A stretch of 64,000 nucleotides of DNA. Origin: JACRCT01 sp049841135. Its GTDB lineage: Bacteria; Myxococcota; Myxococcia; Myxococcales; UBA5297. Where the stretch lies: NCBI GenBank assembly GCA_049841135.1, contig JASGHK010000005.1:2542001-2606000 (forward strand). The letters are read 5' to 3'. Both the position numbers and the translations under genes were made by a program. The notes beneath the pieces are model-generated. The model was not told the origin of the DNA and did no database searches. It saw only the letters and a list, made by a program, of their open reading frames with translations. Below, in pieces: positions 8,491 to 17,814 of the stretch; position 1 is the stretch's first letter, and each line of letters opens with the position of its first letter.

Positions 8491-8877
8491 ATGGCCGGTC
8501 CGCATGCCAGCATTCTTGTGGTCGACGACGAGTTGGATGTTCGGCTGACGTTGAGCGAAGTCCTGCAATTCGAAGGCTACGAGGTCCAGACCGCCGGAAA
8601 TGGGCGAGAAGCGCTGGAGTGCATGGAGCGGGGCGCCTGTCCCGCCGTGGTCCTGCTGGACCTGATGATGCCGGAGATGAACGGCTTTGAATTCCTGCAG
8701 CGCGTTCGCGCCGACCCCCGCCTGCGGAAGACCGCGATCATCGTGCTGACGGCCTTCGGCCGCATGGCCGAAAAGCTCGAAGCCCAGCGCCTCATGGTCG
8801 AGGACTTCCTGGAGAAGCCCTTCGAGTTCGACCACCTCCTCGAGGCCATCGGTCACTGTGCGGAGAACGCCCGATGA
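8491..8877 (+). CDS. Stand-alone receiver (CheY-like) response regulator
   Basis: The 128-residue product is a single REC domain: ILVVDDELDVRLTLSE (acidic pocket), the phospho-acceptor Asp in VVLLDLMMPEMNGFEFL, a Thr switch in IIVLTAFGR and a Lys in FLEKPFEFD. There is no output domain. The start ATG at 8491 gives MAGPHASILVVDDE. Its stop overlaps the next gene's start (ATGA, 8874-8877), placing it in an operon with a small membrane protein and a transporter-fused histidine kinase, its probable cognate kinase. It could act by phosphorelay or protein binding. Confidence 0.9.
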   Translation: MAGPHASILVVDDELDVRLTLSEVLQFEGYEVQTAGNGREALECMERGACPAVVLLDLMMPEMNGFEFLQRVRADPRLRKTAIIVLTAFGRMAEKLEAQRLMVEDFLEKPFEFDHLLEAIGHCAENAR

Positions 8878-9104
8878 GCGCGATGCGGGGCCGCAGGGAC
8901 CCCCGCGTCCTCGGCGACCCCGCACTGCCCTGGCTGCTGGCCGCCCTGGGCTTCCTGCTCTTCTGCTGGCCGGTGTTCTCCAAACCGACCCTCGAGGTCG
9001 CCTACTGCTACCTGCTCGGCGTCTGGGCCCTGTTCATCGCGGCGCTCTATCGCGTTTCCAGTCGCCTTCCGCGCGAACAGCGGAAGGGAGCGCGCCGTGC
9101 TTGA
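8874..9104 (+). CDS. Small two-helix membrane protein between receiver and sensor kinase
   Basis: The 76-residue product has two hydrophobic helices (LPWLLAALGFLLFCWPVF and VAYCYLLGVWALFIAALY) and a basic C-terminal tail. Its start overlaps the receiver stop, and its stop lies 8 bases inside the sensor-kinase gene, so all three are translationally coupled. The position resembles small membrane accessory proteins seen next to sodium/solute-symporter-type kinases. No motif gives a function. A role in assembling or modulating the kinase is inferred from context alone. Confidence 0.75.
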   Translation: MSAMRGRRDPRVLGDPALPWLLAALGFLLFCWPVFSKPTLEVAYCYLLGVWALFIAALYRVSSRLPREQRKGARRA

Positions 9105-12100
9105 GTTCCTCCCGGCCGCGGCGGTGATGCTCGCCTATTCGGCGCTCCTCTTCCTCGTCGCGCTCTGGGCCGAGCGCCTGGCCGCGCGTGGCCGACGGCC
9201 ATCGGAGACCGCCCTCGTCTATGCGCTCTCCCAGACCGTCTTCGTGACCAGCTGGACCTTCTTCGGCGACATCGGCTCCGCGGCCCAGTCCGGCCCACTG
9301 TTCCTGACGACCTTCCTCGGCCCGACGCTGACGATCGCCGTCTCCTGGTCGGTGTTGCGAAAGCTGGTGCGACTGAAGGACCGCTACCGGCTCACCAGCG
9401 TCGCCGACCTGCTCTCCGTGCGCTTCGGCAAGTCCCAGGCGGTGGCCGCCGTCGCAACGGTCATCTGCATCGTCGGGCTCGTGCCCTACCTCTCGCTCCA
9501 GTTCAGAAGCATGATCGAGTCGGTCGCGGTCATCTCGGGGCAGCACTCGCCCCGGGCGCAGGGAATGGCAAGCGCAGGGGTCGGCCCGCTCATCGCCCTG
9601 CTGATGGTCGCCTTCACGATCGTGCTCGGCATCCGCCGCGTCAGCCCGACCGAGCGCCACCCCGGAATCGTGCTCGCCCTCGTCGCCGAGAGCGGCGTGA
9701 AGCTCGTCGCGCGGCTCGCCCTGGGCGTGTTCGTCTGCTGGGGCCTCTTCGGCGGCGCCGGAGAGATCTTCGAGAAGGCGCGCGCGGGGTGGCCGCCGCT
9801 CGTCGACCCCCCGGCGACGTCACCGACGACCTGGGTCTCGCAGCTTCTGCTCTCCGCCGCGCTGATCCTCTTTCTCCCCCGGCAGTTCCAGGTGTCGGTC
9901 GTCGAGAACTCCAACGAGGACCACCTGCGCACCGCGATCTGGGTCCTGCCGCTGTACTTCCTGGCGATGTGCGTCTTCGCCATGCCCATCGCGCTGGGAG
10001 GGGTCCTGCTGGGCCATCCGAGCACCTCCCCGGTGAGGATGGTCCTGGAAATGCCGCTCGCGGCCGGGCATCCCTGGCTCGCCTGGCTCGTGTTCCTCGG
10101 CGGGTTCTCAGCGAGCGCGGGCATGGTGGTCATCGAGGTCATGACCCTGTCGACGATGGTCTCCAACCACCTCGTGCTGCCGCTGCTCGACGTGGCGCGT
10201 CGTCGCGGCGGGGCTCTTCGCCGGCAGAATCCTGCCCATCCGCTGGGGGCTGGCCGCGGTGGAGATCGCGGTCGCCTACGCCTTCGAACGCGCGGTGGGC
10301 GAGCGCCGCGACCTGACCGGGCTCGGACTGGTCTCCGCCACCGCCGTCTTGCAGCTGGCCCCGGCGGGGCTGGCGGGGCTCCTCTCCAAACGCCCGAGCC
10401 GGGCGGGCGCCCTGCTCGGGATGAGCGCGGGCTTTGCGGTCTGGGCCTACACCTCGGTGGTGCCGCTCCTCGTCCGCGCCGGATACCTGCCTGCGAGCCT
10501 GCTCGAGCGCGGGCCCTTCGGCGTGTCCTTGCTTCGACCCGAGGCGCTCTTCGGCATCGAGCTCGCCGATCCCGTGGCGAGCACCATTCTTTGGACCATG
10601 CTCTTCAACGGGGGCCTGCTGGCTGTCGGCTCGTTGCTGCTGCCGCAGAGCGAGGAGGAGGCGCAAGAGGCGGAGCGCGTGGTCGACGCCCTCGCCCCGG
10701 TCCCCTCGCCAGCCCAGTCGTCGCCGGGCCCGGCAATCATCGATTCGTCGCCGAAGCGAACCCAGGCGGTCCGCCTCTTCGAGGAGTATTTCGAGCCCGC
10801 CGAGGCGCGCCGCCTCGCGGGCGACTGCTTCGCCACCGCCGGCGTCCACGAGGAGCGCATGTCGATGCTGCAGCTCGCCGACCTCGCCGCCGTGGTCGAG
10901 CGGACGCTCGCGTCCTCGATTGGAACTGCGGCCGCTCATGGGGCGGTCAAGCGCAACGAGCTGGTGACCGCAGCCGAGGCCCGAGCCTCGTCGCTGGCCT
11001 ACGCCAATCTCCTCGCGGAGCTGCGCGTCTCGCCGGCCGAGCTTCAGCAGAGGGTGGACTTCCACCGCGAGCGCGAGCGGCTGTTCAGCCGCGAGGCCCA
11101 GTCCCAGGCGGCCCTCGCCCAGGTGAGCCGGGGAGCTCGCTTCCTCGCTGGACCTACGGGACACCGCTCGCGCTGCCGTGCGCCTGCCTCTCGCCTGGCT
11201 CTGCGATGCGACCCTGCTGCTCCTGGAGAAGCCCCCTTCGGCCCGTGCTGATCGGGGCTGGCAGCTGCTCCTCGCTCGCTCCGAGCCGGCGCGCCAGCCC
11301 GCGGTCGTGGAGGTCGGGGACCTCGCTCTCGACTCGCTCGCGTCGACGCCGGTCGAACGGGCCCTGCGCACCGGACGGCCCCAGCTCGTCGACCCCGATT
11401 CCCCCGCGCACTGGCCGAGCCAACTCTCCCGCCTCGAATTCCGCTCTTCGCTGACCCTGCCCCTGGCCGCGCCGCGCCGGACGCTGGGGGCGCTCGTGCT
11501 CTTCTCCCGAGAACCGGGCGCAGGCGGCAGCGAGCGGGTCGATCTGGCCAGCGAGCTCGCCCACCGCTGCGCGGTGGCGCTCGAGAACGCGACTCTCTAT
11601 TGGCAATCGCAAGCTGCGGTGCGCGCCCGGGACGAGTTCATCGCGGTGGCCTCGCACGAGTTGAAGACCCCGCTGACTCCGCTGCTGCTCCAGATCCAGA
11701 GCCTGCTGCGCGCGCTGGATCGAGGCGATCTCGCGGCGGAGCGGCGCGCCCAGTTTGGCCGGATGCTGCGCAGCTCGGAGGCGCGCATCAAGGCATTGCT
11801 GGGGCTCGTCGGGAGGCTGCTCGACTCCGCGCGCGCCGCCGGCGAATGGCTGCGGCTCGCACGGAGGGACGTGGACCTGGCGAGCGTCGTCCGCGGGGCG
11901 GTCGAGGCCCAGCGGAGCCAGCTGGCGGCCGCGCACTGCGACCTGGTGACCGACGTGCCGGACGGAATCGTCGGGCACTGGGACCCGCAGCGCCTCGGGC
12001 AGGCTCTGTCCTGTGTGCTCGAGAACGCGATCAAGTTCGCGCCCGGCCGGCCGATCGAAATCCGCGCCCAGCAACGAGGCGGTTGGGCCCGGCTGACGGT

Positions 12101-12350
12101 TCGCGACCACGGGCCGGGGATTCCCCGAGCGGAGCAGAGGAGGGTCTTCGAACCGTTCGAGCGAGCGGCTTCGTACTTGCGGGTCGGCGGAATGGGGCTC
12201 GGACTTCACATCGCGCGGCAGATCGTCGATGCCCACGACGGGAGCATCCGGCTCGAGAGCAGCCCCGGGAAGGGGGCGACCTTCATCATCGAGCTCCCGC
12301 GAGTGCCTGGCGGCCGGGCGTCCGAGGCCGACCGGCCCCAGCTGTCCTGA
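9097..12350 (+). CDS. CbrA-like hybrid: solute-symporter-type membrane domain, GAF and histidine kinase (two frameshifts)
   Basis: The locus starts at a GTG (9097) after GGAAGGGAG. The first about 370 residues are a sodium/solute symporter (SSSF)-type multi-helix domain (LVYALSQTVFVTSWTFFGDIG, FLPRQFQVSVVEN). The frame then shifts near 10200-10215, continues through more helices and a linker, and shifts again near 11130-11145. It finishes with a GAF-like domain (LPLAWLCDATLLLLEKP), HisKA (FIAVASHELKTPLTP, H phospho-site) and HATPase (ENAIKFAPG, DHGPGIP, GMGLGLHIARQIV). The order is that of CbrA/PutP-type sensor kinases, which couple nutrient sensing or uptake to signalling. Both breaks keep conserved sequence on each side, so sequencing error is likelier than true loss. 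Partner: the receiver at 8491. Confidence 0.85.
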
Positions 12351-12399
12351 ACCCACGCATGGGCTGGCCCCATCCGAGCGAGGAGTCCGTTCCCCGCGG

Positions 12400-13085
12400 C
12401 GCGAGGCGCATCGCGTTCGCGTGGACCGAGTCCAGGCAGAGCGTCTCCCGGTGCCCGAACGCGCTTACCGGGGCAGCGCCTGGCCGAACCGGGCCTGGTA
12501 CTTCTCGCTCAGCTCCGCCCGCTCCCCCGCGCTGCCGGCCGAGCTCTCCAGCACCCGGTCGAGCTGGACGTAGGCCGAGCGCATCCCCGGGTCGAGCGCG
12601 AGGGCCCGCCGCAGGTGCTCGGCCGAGCGGTCGAGGAGCCCGAGCAGGTAGTGGGCCTGGACGCACTCCTCGTACTCGCGCAGCGCCCGCTCGCACAGCG
12701 GCCGCGCCGCCGCGGGTGCCCCCGAGCTCGCGACCATGCTGCACTGGAGCGCGAGCAGCCCAGGCATCGCGGGGAACTGGTCGAGCGCGCCCACGATGGC
12801 GTTGGCGGCGTCGCCGACGTTGCCGGCGTGGACCTTCGCGAGCACGCCCTCGTACGCCTTCAGGTACGCGCCTTCGCGTGCCGGGCCCAGCGCGGGCCTC
12901 CGCGCCAGGCCCGCCTTCCGTCGGGCCGCCTGCGCCCACGAGAGGAGCCCGGTCCGTTGCTCGGGTGAGCCGTGCGCGCCGATGGACTCGGCCAGGGAGA
13001 CGGCGCCCAGCGCTCGGGCGAGCGAGCCCAGCTCGTCCCAGGTCGCGGCGCTGGTCGAGGGGGCCTTCTCCGCGCAGCGAGCCCC
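12400..13085 (-). repeat. Direct repeat, parental copy (matches 7690-8365)
   Basis: This is the C-terminal TPR coding part plus about 65 bases of downstream DNA of the metzincin-TPR gene. It is repeated in the same orientation about 4.7 kb away. Similarity starts around 7690 and 12400 and ends near 8365 and 13085. Identity looks close to 90 percent by eye over most of the length, with single-base gaps in the 7.7-kb copy. Confidence 0.8.
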
Positions 13086-14339
13086 GCGCTCCAGGCTCCG
13101 GGCCGCCTCCTGCTCCTGGTGCGCCTTGGCCAGAAGCCACCCGAGCGCGAGGTGTGGAGCCGGATCCTCGGGACGGAGCTTGACGGCGCGGTCACACGCC
13201 TCGCGCGGCGCGTTCGCGGCCTTGACCCGCGTCGCGGCCTGGCAGGTGAACAGCTGGAGCCCGTCGTGGTCCGGGTACTTCAGGGCGAGCGGCGCGGCCA
13301 GCCTCAACGCCTCCTCCGGCCGGTCCTTCGTGGCGTTGAGGACGGCGATCTCCTCAGCGGTCGGGCCGGTCGCCGGCGGGGGCGCAGCGGGGGCTGCGGC
13401 CGGGGCCGAAGCCGAGGCCGGTTCTTCTGGCGGCCGGACGACCTTGGCGGCCGTCGAGGCGAGGCGCACGGCCTCCGCCGCCTCCTCGGGGTTGAAGGCT
13501 TCGGCCTGCTCGGCGAAGACCTTCTCGAGCTGCGACGCGAAGGCCCCCATCTCCTCGCGCGGGATCCCGGTGGCACGGAGGTGACCCAGCGCGAGGCGCA
13601 GGACCGCCTCGGGCCCGGGGCCGAACGAGTCCTGAAGGGTCTCGTAGAGCGGGTAGACCACGCTGCGGACGTCGCGGACGTGGGGGACGCCGAGCGTGTG
13701 CGACCACTCGTGGAGCAGCACGACGGCGCCCTTGTGCTGGCTGCGCTGCTCGAGGATCCGCTCGACCTTCTTCTGCTTCACCCGGCGCAGCGCCTCCTCG
13801 AGGGCCTTGGCCTCCGAGGCGTCGTCGATGGCGCGGCAGACGGCGTGCTTGCTCACCGGGCGGGCGGCGCCGAGCGCCTCGATGCTGGCGCTGGCGATGG
13901 GCAAGGCGCCGGTCATGCCGAGGACGAAGGTGACGTCGTCGCCCGGGTCCTGCCGCTGCAGCTCGTCGATCATCGGGCCCAGCTCACCCGCGCCGGCCGT
14001 GCGTTGCCACTCGACGACGTCGCGGACGGCCAGGCGCACGCCGAAGGTGGGCACGAGGACCGCGTTGGCCGACTCGAAGACCGCGTCCAGCCGCGCCCGC
14101 CACCGCACGATGGAGCGGTACTCGCCGTCGGCCCAGACGCGGACGGGCAGCGAGCGGACCTCGCCCGGCGGCGGCATCGGGAGCTGCCACTGCGCGGGCT
14201 CGAGACGCTTGGTGGCCCAGTCGCGCGGCGCGTCCTTGGACGAGCGGAAGAAGTAGCCGCAGCCGGTGGAGGCGGGGAGCGCAGTCAGGGCGAGGAGGAG
14301 CGCGAGGCTCCGGACGGGCAGGGGAGGCATCGCACGCAT
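12465..14339 (-). CDS. Lipoprotein with metzincin-type metalloprotease motif and TPR repeats
   Basis: The product has 624 residues. A signal peptide ends in a lipobox-like LPASTGC (Cys near residue 27), suggesting outer-membrane or periplasmic anchoring. Near residues 205-225 it carries LHEWSHTLGVPH, an exact HExxHxxGxxH zinc-protease signature of the metzincin clan, with the Glu base and three zinc ligands intact. The C-terminal half (after an Ala/Pro-rich linker with PAAAPAAPPPATGP) is TPR-like (LKYPDHDGLQLFTCQA, LRPEDPAPHLALGWLLAKA). It probably cleaves or scaffolds envelope proteins. It is divergent from the kinase/isochorismatase gene (191-base gap), and its 3' half is duplicated at 7690-8365. 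Confidence 0.82.
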   Translation of the reverse strand: MRAMPPLPVRSLALLLALTALPASTGCGYFFRSSKDAPRDWATKRLEPAQWQLPMPPPGEVRSLPVRVWADGEYRSIVRWRARLDAVFESANAVLVPTFGVRLAVRDVVEWQRTAGAGELGPMIDELQRQDPGDDVTFVLGMTGALPIASASIEALGAARPVSKHAVCRAIDDASEAKALEEALRRVKQKKVERILEQRSQHKGAVVLLHEWSHTLGVPHVRDVRSVVYPLYETLQDSFGPGPEAVLRLALGHLRATGIPREEMGAFASQLEKVFAEQAEAFNPEEAAEAVRLASTAAKVVRPPEEPASASAPAAAPAAPPPATGPTAEEIAVLNATKDRPEEALRLAAPLALKYPDHDGLQLFTCQAATRVKAANAPREACDRAVKLRPEDPAPHLALGWLLAKAHQEQEAARSLERGARCAEKAPSTSAATWDELGSLARALGAVSLAESIGAHGSPEQRTGLLSWAQAARRKAGLARRPALGPAREGAYLKAYEGVLAKVHAGNVGDAANAIVGALDQFPAMPGLLALQCSMVASSGAPAAARPLCERALREYEECVQAHYLLGLLDRSAEHLRRALALDPGMRSAYVQLDRVLESSAGSAGERAELSEKYQARFGQALPR

Positions 14340-14530
14340 GGTACGACACCGCCGACACCGCGCCGAGCGAGCAACGCGATGAAGCGGGGGCGAAGGCGAC
14401 GATGCTCTTCTTCTGTGGCAGGTGGTCGGCCCAAGTCTCCTCGAGGACGACGTCTCCCACCCCGCGCCACGGCGCTAGAATCCGCCCCGGTCGTTCCACC
14501 CTGAACCCGCACCACGAGCGTGAGGCATCG

Positions 14531-16213
14531 ATGCTCTCGGACATCCTCCAGCAGCTGCCTCGCGCCAGCGGGCGGCCCCTCCTCGACCGGGTCCTCATCC
14601 TCGACGAGGTCGGCCGTGGCGCGATGGGGGTGGTGCATGCCGGCTGGCACCAGACCCTGGAGATCCCCGTCGCGGTGAAGTTCCTGGCCAACCAGCTCGC
14701 GAACCGCTCCGACCTGCTGGCGCGTTTCCGCCGCGAAGCGCGCATCTGCGCGGAGCTGGACGAACCCAACCTCCTGCGGGTCCTCGACCTGGGCGACGCG
14801 CGCGGCGTGCCCTACCTGGTGATGGAGTGGATTCCGGGGCGGAGCCTGGAGGCCATCGTCCAGGGCGCCGGGCCGCTGAGCGAGCACGAGGTGGCGACCG
14901 TGCTGCGCGACGTGGGCCTGGCGCTGCTCGCGCTCCACCGGCGCGGCGTCATCCACCGGGACGTCAAGCCCGCCAACCTGTTGCTGCGCGCGCGGGACGG
15001 GCGGGTCAAGCTCGCCGACCTCGGGCTGGCCACGGAGCAGGAGGCGCAGCAGCTCGGGCTGACGCAGGGCCTGCTCGGCACGCCGTCCTTCATGAGCCCG
15101 GAGCAGGTGCACAACTCGCATGCCGTCACACCTGCCTCCGACCTCTTCTCGCTGGGGGCCACGGCGTTCGCGCTGCTCACCGGCCGAGACCCGTTCCAGG
15201 GGACCTCGGCCTGGGAGGTGATGACCCGCATCGTGAACGACCCGCTCACCGACCCGGCCTCGGTCGGAGTCCGGGTCTCGGAGACGATGCGCGCGCTGCT
15301 CACGCGCCTGACCGAGAAGGACCCGGCAAAGCGGATCGCCTCCGGCGAGGAGCTGCTCAAGCTGCTGCCCGACGCCTCGTTGCCCTTCCGCCCCGAGGTC
15401 ATCGCCGCCGCGCACCCTCCGCTCGAAATCTCCCGGCAGACGGGCCTCGAGCCCACCTCCGTCGCGTCGCTGCGGCGCGATTCGGAGCCCCGCCCCGTCG
15501 ACGACACCGCGGCAACCCTCTGCCGGTCGAGCGGCTCCGGCGCGATGCAGTCGCCGGCGCGAGCCCTGCTCTTCTGCCAGTGCCTCCAGCGCGACTTCAT
15601 GCAGCCCATCGCCAAGGGAATGCCGCTGCCCAACCGGCTCCACGTCGGCTGGTCGGAGGCGGCACGCATCGTCGGCGAGGACCCGGGCAAAGGCCCGCTG
15701 ACGCGGGCGGTGTCCGCCTGCGCCGCGGCCGAGCACGTGCACATCGTGCACATCCGCGACTGGCACGATCCCTCGGACCCGCACCAGAAGGCGGAGCTGG
15801 AGTTCTTCGGCGAGCACTGCCTCATGGGCTCGCCGGGCGCCAGGTTCATCGACGAGATCGAGCAGTTCAGCCGCGACCGGCGGCGCAGCGCGGTCATCGA
15901 CTCCAACGGGATCAGCGACTTCGAGGACACTCCGATGGTCGAGGTGCTCGATGCGCTGGCAGGCGATGCCGACCGCGGCACCCTGCCGGTCGGGGTCGTC
16001 GGCGCCTGGACCAACGTGAAGGTGCAATACCTGGTCTACGACCTGAAGACCCGCGGCCGGTTCGGGAACATCGCCACCTGCTCGGCCCTGGTGGCGGCGC
16101 CGGATCGCGTCGCGCACCAGCAGGCGCTTCGGCACCTGGAGGAGACGCTGGGCGTGAAGGTCTTCGCCTCGGTCTCCGAGTTCCTCGGCTTCCTGGGCGT
16201 CAGCGGGGCGTAG
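14531..16213 (+). CDS. Ser/Thr protein kinase fused to an isochorismatase-like (cysteine hydrolase fold) domain
   Basis: The product has 560 residues from the ATG at 14531. The kinase domain (about 20-285) is complete: GRGAMGVVHAG, AVKFL, HRDVKPANLLL, DLGLA in place of DFG, GTPSFMSPEQ. No membrane helix follows. The C-terminal about 200 residues match the isochorismatase/cysteine-hydrolase fold: ALLFCQCLQRDFM (with the conserved Asp), WHDPSDPHQKAELEFF, GSPGARFIDEI and VVGAWTNVKVQYLVYDLKTRG. In the last motif the position usually held by the catalytic Cys (TDxCV) reads TNVKV, and the usual Lys of the triad also seems absent. The second domain may therefore be a non-catalytic sensor or binding module. 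Confidence 0.87.
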   Translation: MLSDILQQLPRASGRPLLDRVLILDEVGRGAMGVVHAGWHQTLEIPVAVKFLANQLANRSDLLARFRREARICAELDEPNLLRVLDLGDARGVPYLVMEWIPGRSLEAIVQGAGPLSEHEVATVLRDVGLALLALHRRGVIHRDVKPANLLLRARDGRVKLADLGLATEQEAQQLGLTQGLLGTPSFMSPEQVHNSHAVTPASDLFSLGATAFALLTGRDPFQGTSAWEVMTRIVNDPLTDPASVGVRVSETMRALLTRLTEKDPAKRIASGEELLKLLPDASLPFRPEVIAAAHPPLEISRQTGLEPTSVASLRRDSEPRPVDDTAATLCRSSGSGAMQSPARALLFCQCLQRDFMQPIAKGMPLPNRLHVGWSEAARIVGEDPGKGPLTRAVSACAAAEHVHIVHIRDWHDPSDPHQKAELEFFGEHCLMGSPGARFIDEIEQFSRDRRRSAVIDSNGISDFEDTPMVEVLDALAGDADRGTLPVGVVGAWTNVKVQYLVYDLKTRGRFGNIATCSALVAAPDRVAHQQALRHLEETLGVKVFASVSEFLGFLGVSGA

Positions 16214-16351
16214 GTCCGATCCCGTTCCGGCCTTCGACAAGCTCAGGACGGGACGGAGAGGGGGAACTCGAACCCCCACTCCGAGCCGACCGACGTCTCC
16301 GACACCAAGCTTGTCGGGGGCGGAACCCAAGCCTCGTGAACTGGCGGGTGG

Positions 16352-17637
16352 CTACCTGCCCACGAGCGGCTCGCGGTGCTTGGCGCGGCTCTCGAGCGCC
16401 TTGAGGGCGCGAACGTACATGCCCTCGCCCGGCTTGAGACCGACTGCCTTGCGGTAGAGCGCGAGCGCTTCCTCGTCCCGGCCCTGGACCTCGCGCATCA
16501 CGCCCATGTTGTAGAAGGCGCCGGCGAGCGTGGGGTCGGCCTTGGCTGCAGACTCGAACGAGCCGAAGGCTGCCTCGAAGTTGTCCTTGTTCGACAGCTC
16601 GATGCCGGGCTTGAGCGCGGGGCTCGACTCGTCGAGCTGGGCGCTGAAGACCATCTTGTGCTCGGCGTAGGGGAACAGGAACGCGGCGGCGCTGGCCTCG
16701 GCGGTGGCGGCGAAGAGCTTGGTCTCGTCCAGCGGGGCCAGCCGCGACTCGCCGGCCTCGCTCCAGTCGAGCCAGGAGCTGCGCTTGGGAGCGAAGGAGA
16801 CGCCATGGCGGTAGAAGGCGGAGGGAACGCCCTCGACCCGCACCCGCGTCGTCTCCACCTCGCGGCCCTCGCGCGTGAAGATGGTGTACACGAGGTCGGT
16901 CGCCAGGCGCTTGCGGCTGAAGCCGCCTTGCATGGTCTCGGTGCTCAGGTCGACCTGCACCGCCTGCACGCCCATGAGCAGCGCGGCGTCGCAGCCCGCG
17001 GGCAGCTGGGCCGGCAGCTGCGCGGCGAAGGCCACGTCCGGGCCCATCGACGGCCAGTACGGGATGCGCGGCTCGACCTTGGGGGCCTTGCCCGGCGCGA
17101 CCACGTCCACCGTGAAGGCGTAGCGGGTCTCGCCCAGCGCGTTCTTGGCGAAGATCTCGACCTGCTGCCGAGCCCGGTGGCCCGCGGCGTCCACTGGACC
17201 GCGCCGCTCTCGCTGATCTGGAAGCCCTCCGGCACCGCGCCCGCCCGCCAGGTGATGGGCGGCGCGCCGACGGCCTGGACCGTCCCGTCGGCGTCGAGCA
17301 TCCAGGGCTGCCCGACCTCCGCGACGCCCGCCGCAGTCTGGAGGACCACCGGCGCCACCTTCGGCCCCAGGGCGATGCGCGCGCCTGCCGCGGTCAGGTC
17401 CACGGCGGTCAGTGGGGTCTCGCTCAAGCCCTTGAGCGCGGCGGCGGTGAGCACGGCGCGCGGGTCGTCCTTGGGGAACGGCGGCTTGATCCACTCGGGG
17501 ACATCGACGCTCAGCAGCGCGATCTTGGTTCCCGCCGGCGCGGCGCGGAACGGCTGCTGGATTCGGGTACCGCGGACCTGGGCGACGCAGCTCAGGAAGA
17601 GGACTCCGAGGCACACGAGGAGCACGCGACGATGCAT
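16352..17637 (-). CDS. Secreted/lipoprotein with Ig-like (He_PIG-type) domain and C-terminal TPR (one frameshift)
   Basis: The start ATG at 17637 gives a signal peptide MHRRVLLVCLGVLFLSC. The N-terminal part includes a putative-Ig segment of the bacterial He_PIG style (ITWRAGAVPEGFQISESGAV then WTPRATG). The frame breaks near 17165-17185 and continues as EIFAKNALGETRYAFTVDVV, the expected end of the same Ig-like domain. A C-terminal TPR pair follows (AGAFYNMGVMREVQGRDEEALALYRKAVGLKPGEG). The continuity of the domain across the break argues for a base-call error. It is probably an envelope protein. It converges on the kinase/isochorismatase gene. Confidence 0.75.
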
Positions 17638-17786
17638 GAACGACCTCCGGGGCAAAGTGGTGGCGGATGATAGGGCGCAGGGCCGGGCGCGCCAACGGAC
17701 TCGTGCTCGCTCTCACCTTTTGGCAAAGCCTCCGCTTCGCCGTCACCAAGGACGCGGCCGTTCAGGCCCGGTAGTGGGCCTACGAA

Positions 17787-17814
17787 CCCTGAGCAGACCA
17801 GCGGCTGCTCAGGG
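17787..17814 (-). terminator. Hairpin overlapping the stop of the MopE-repeat gene
   Basis: CCCTGAGCAG (17787-17796) and CTGCTCAGGG (17805-17814) pair perfectly over an 8-base loop. They straddle the TGA at 17809-17811. Only a weak T tract follows on the minus strand. A second short hairpin (GGCCC...GGGCC) sits just beyond, at about 17766-17780. Confidence 0.45.

Noticed and set aside
11154..12356. Long minus-strand frame opposite the histidine kinase
   Set aside because: A mirror of the conserved kinase/ATPase coding strand with low-complexity residues and no motif.
16253..16285. T-arm-like GGGGGAACTCGAACCCCC, suggesting a minus-strand tRNA
   Set aside because: The 5' half, anticodon arm and acceptor partner are missing; only a 3'-like fragment fits. 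It may be a tRNA remnant, but no tRNA gene can be called.
16231..16320. Short CTTCGACAAGCTCAGGAC and AAGCTTGTCGGGG pieces, also GAGCTTGTCGAGC at 586-598, as possible repeat-family members
   Set aside because: Matches are short and imperfect, and I could not delimit a unit.
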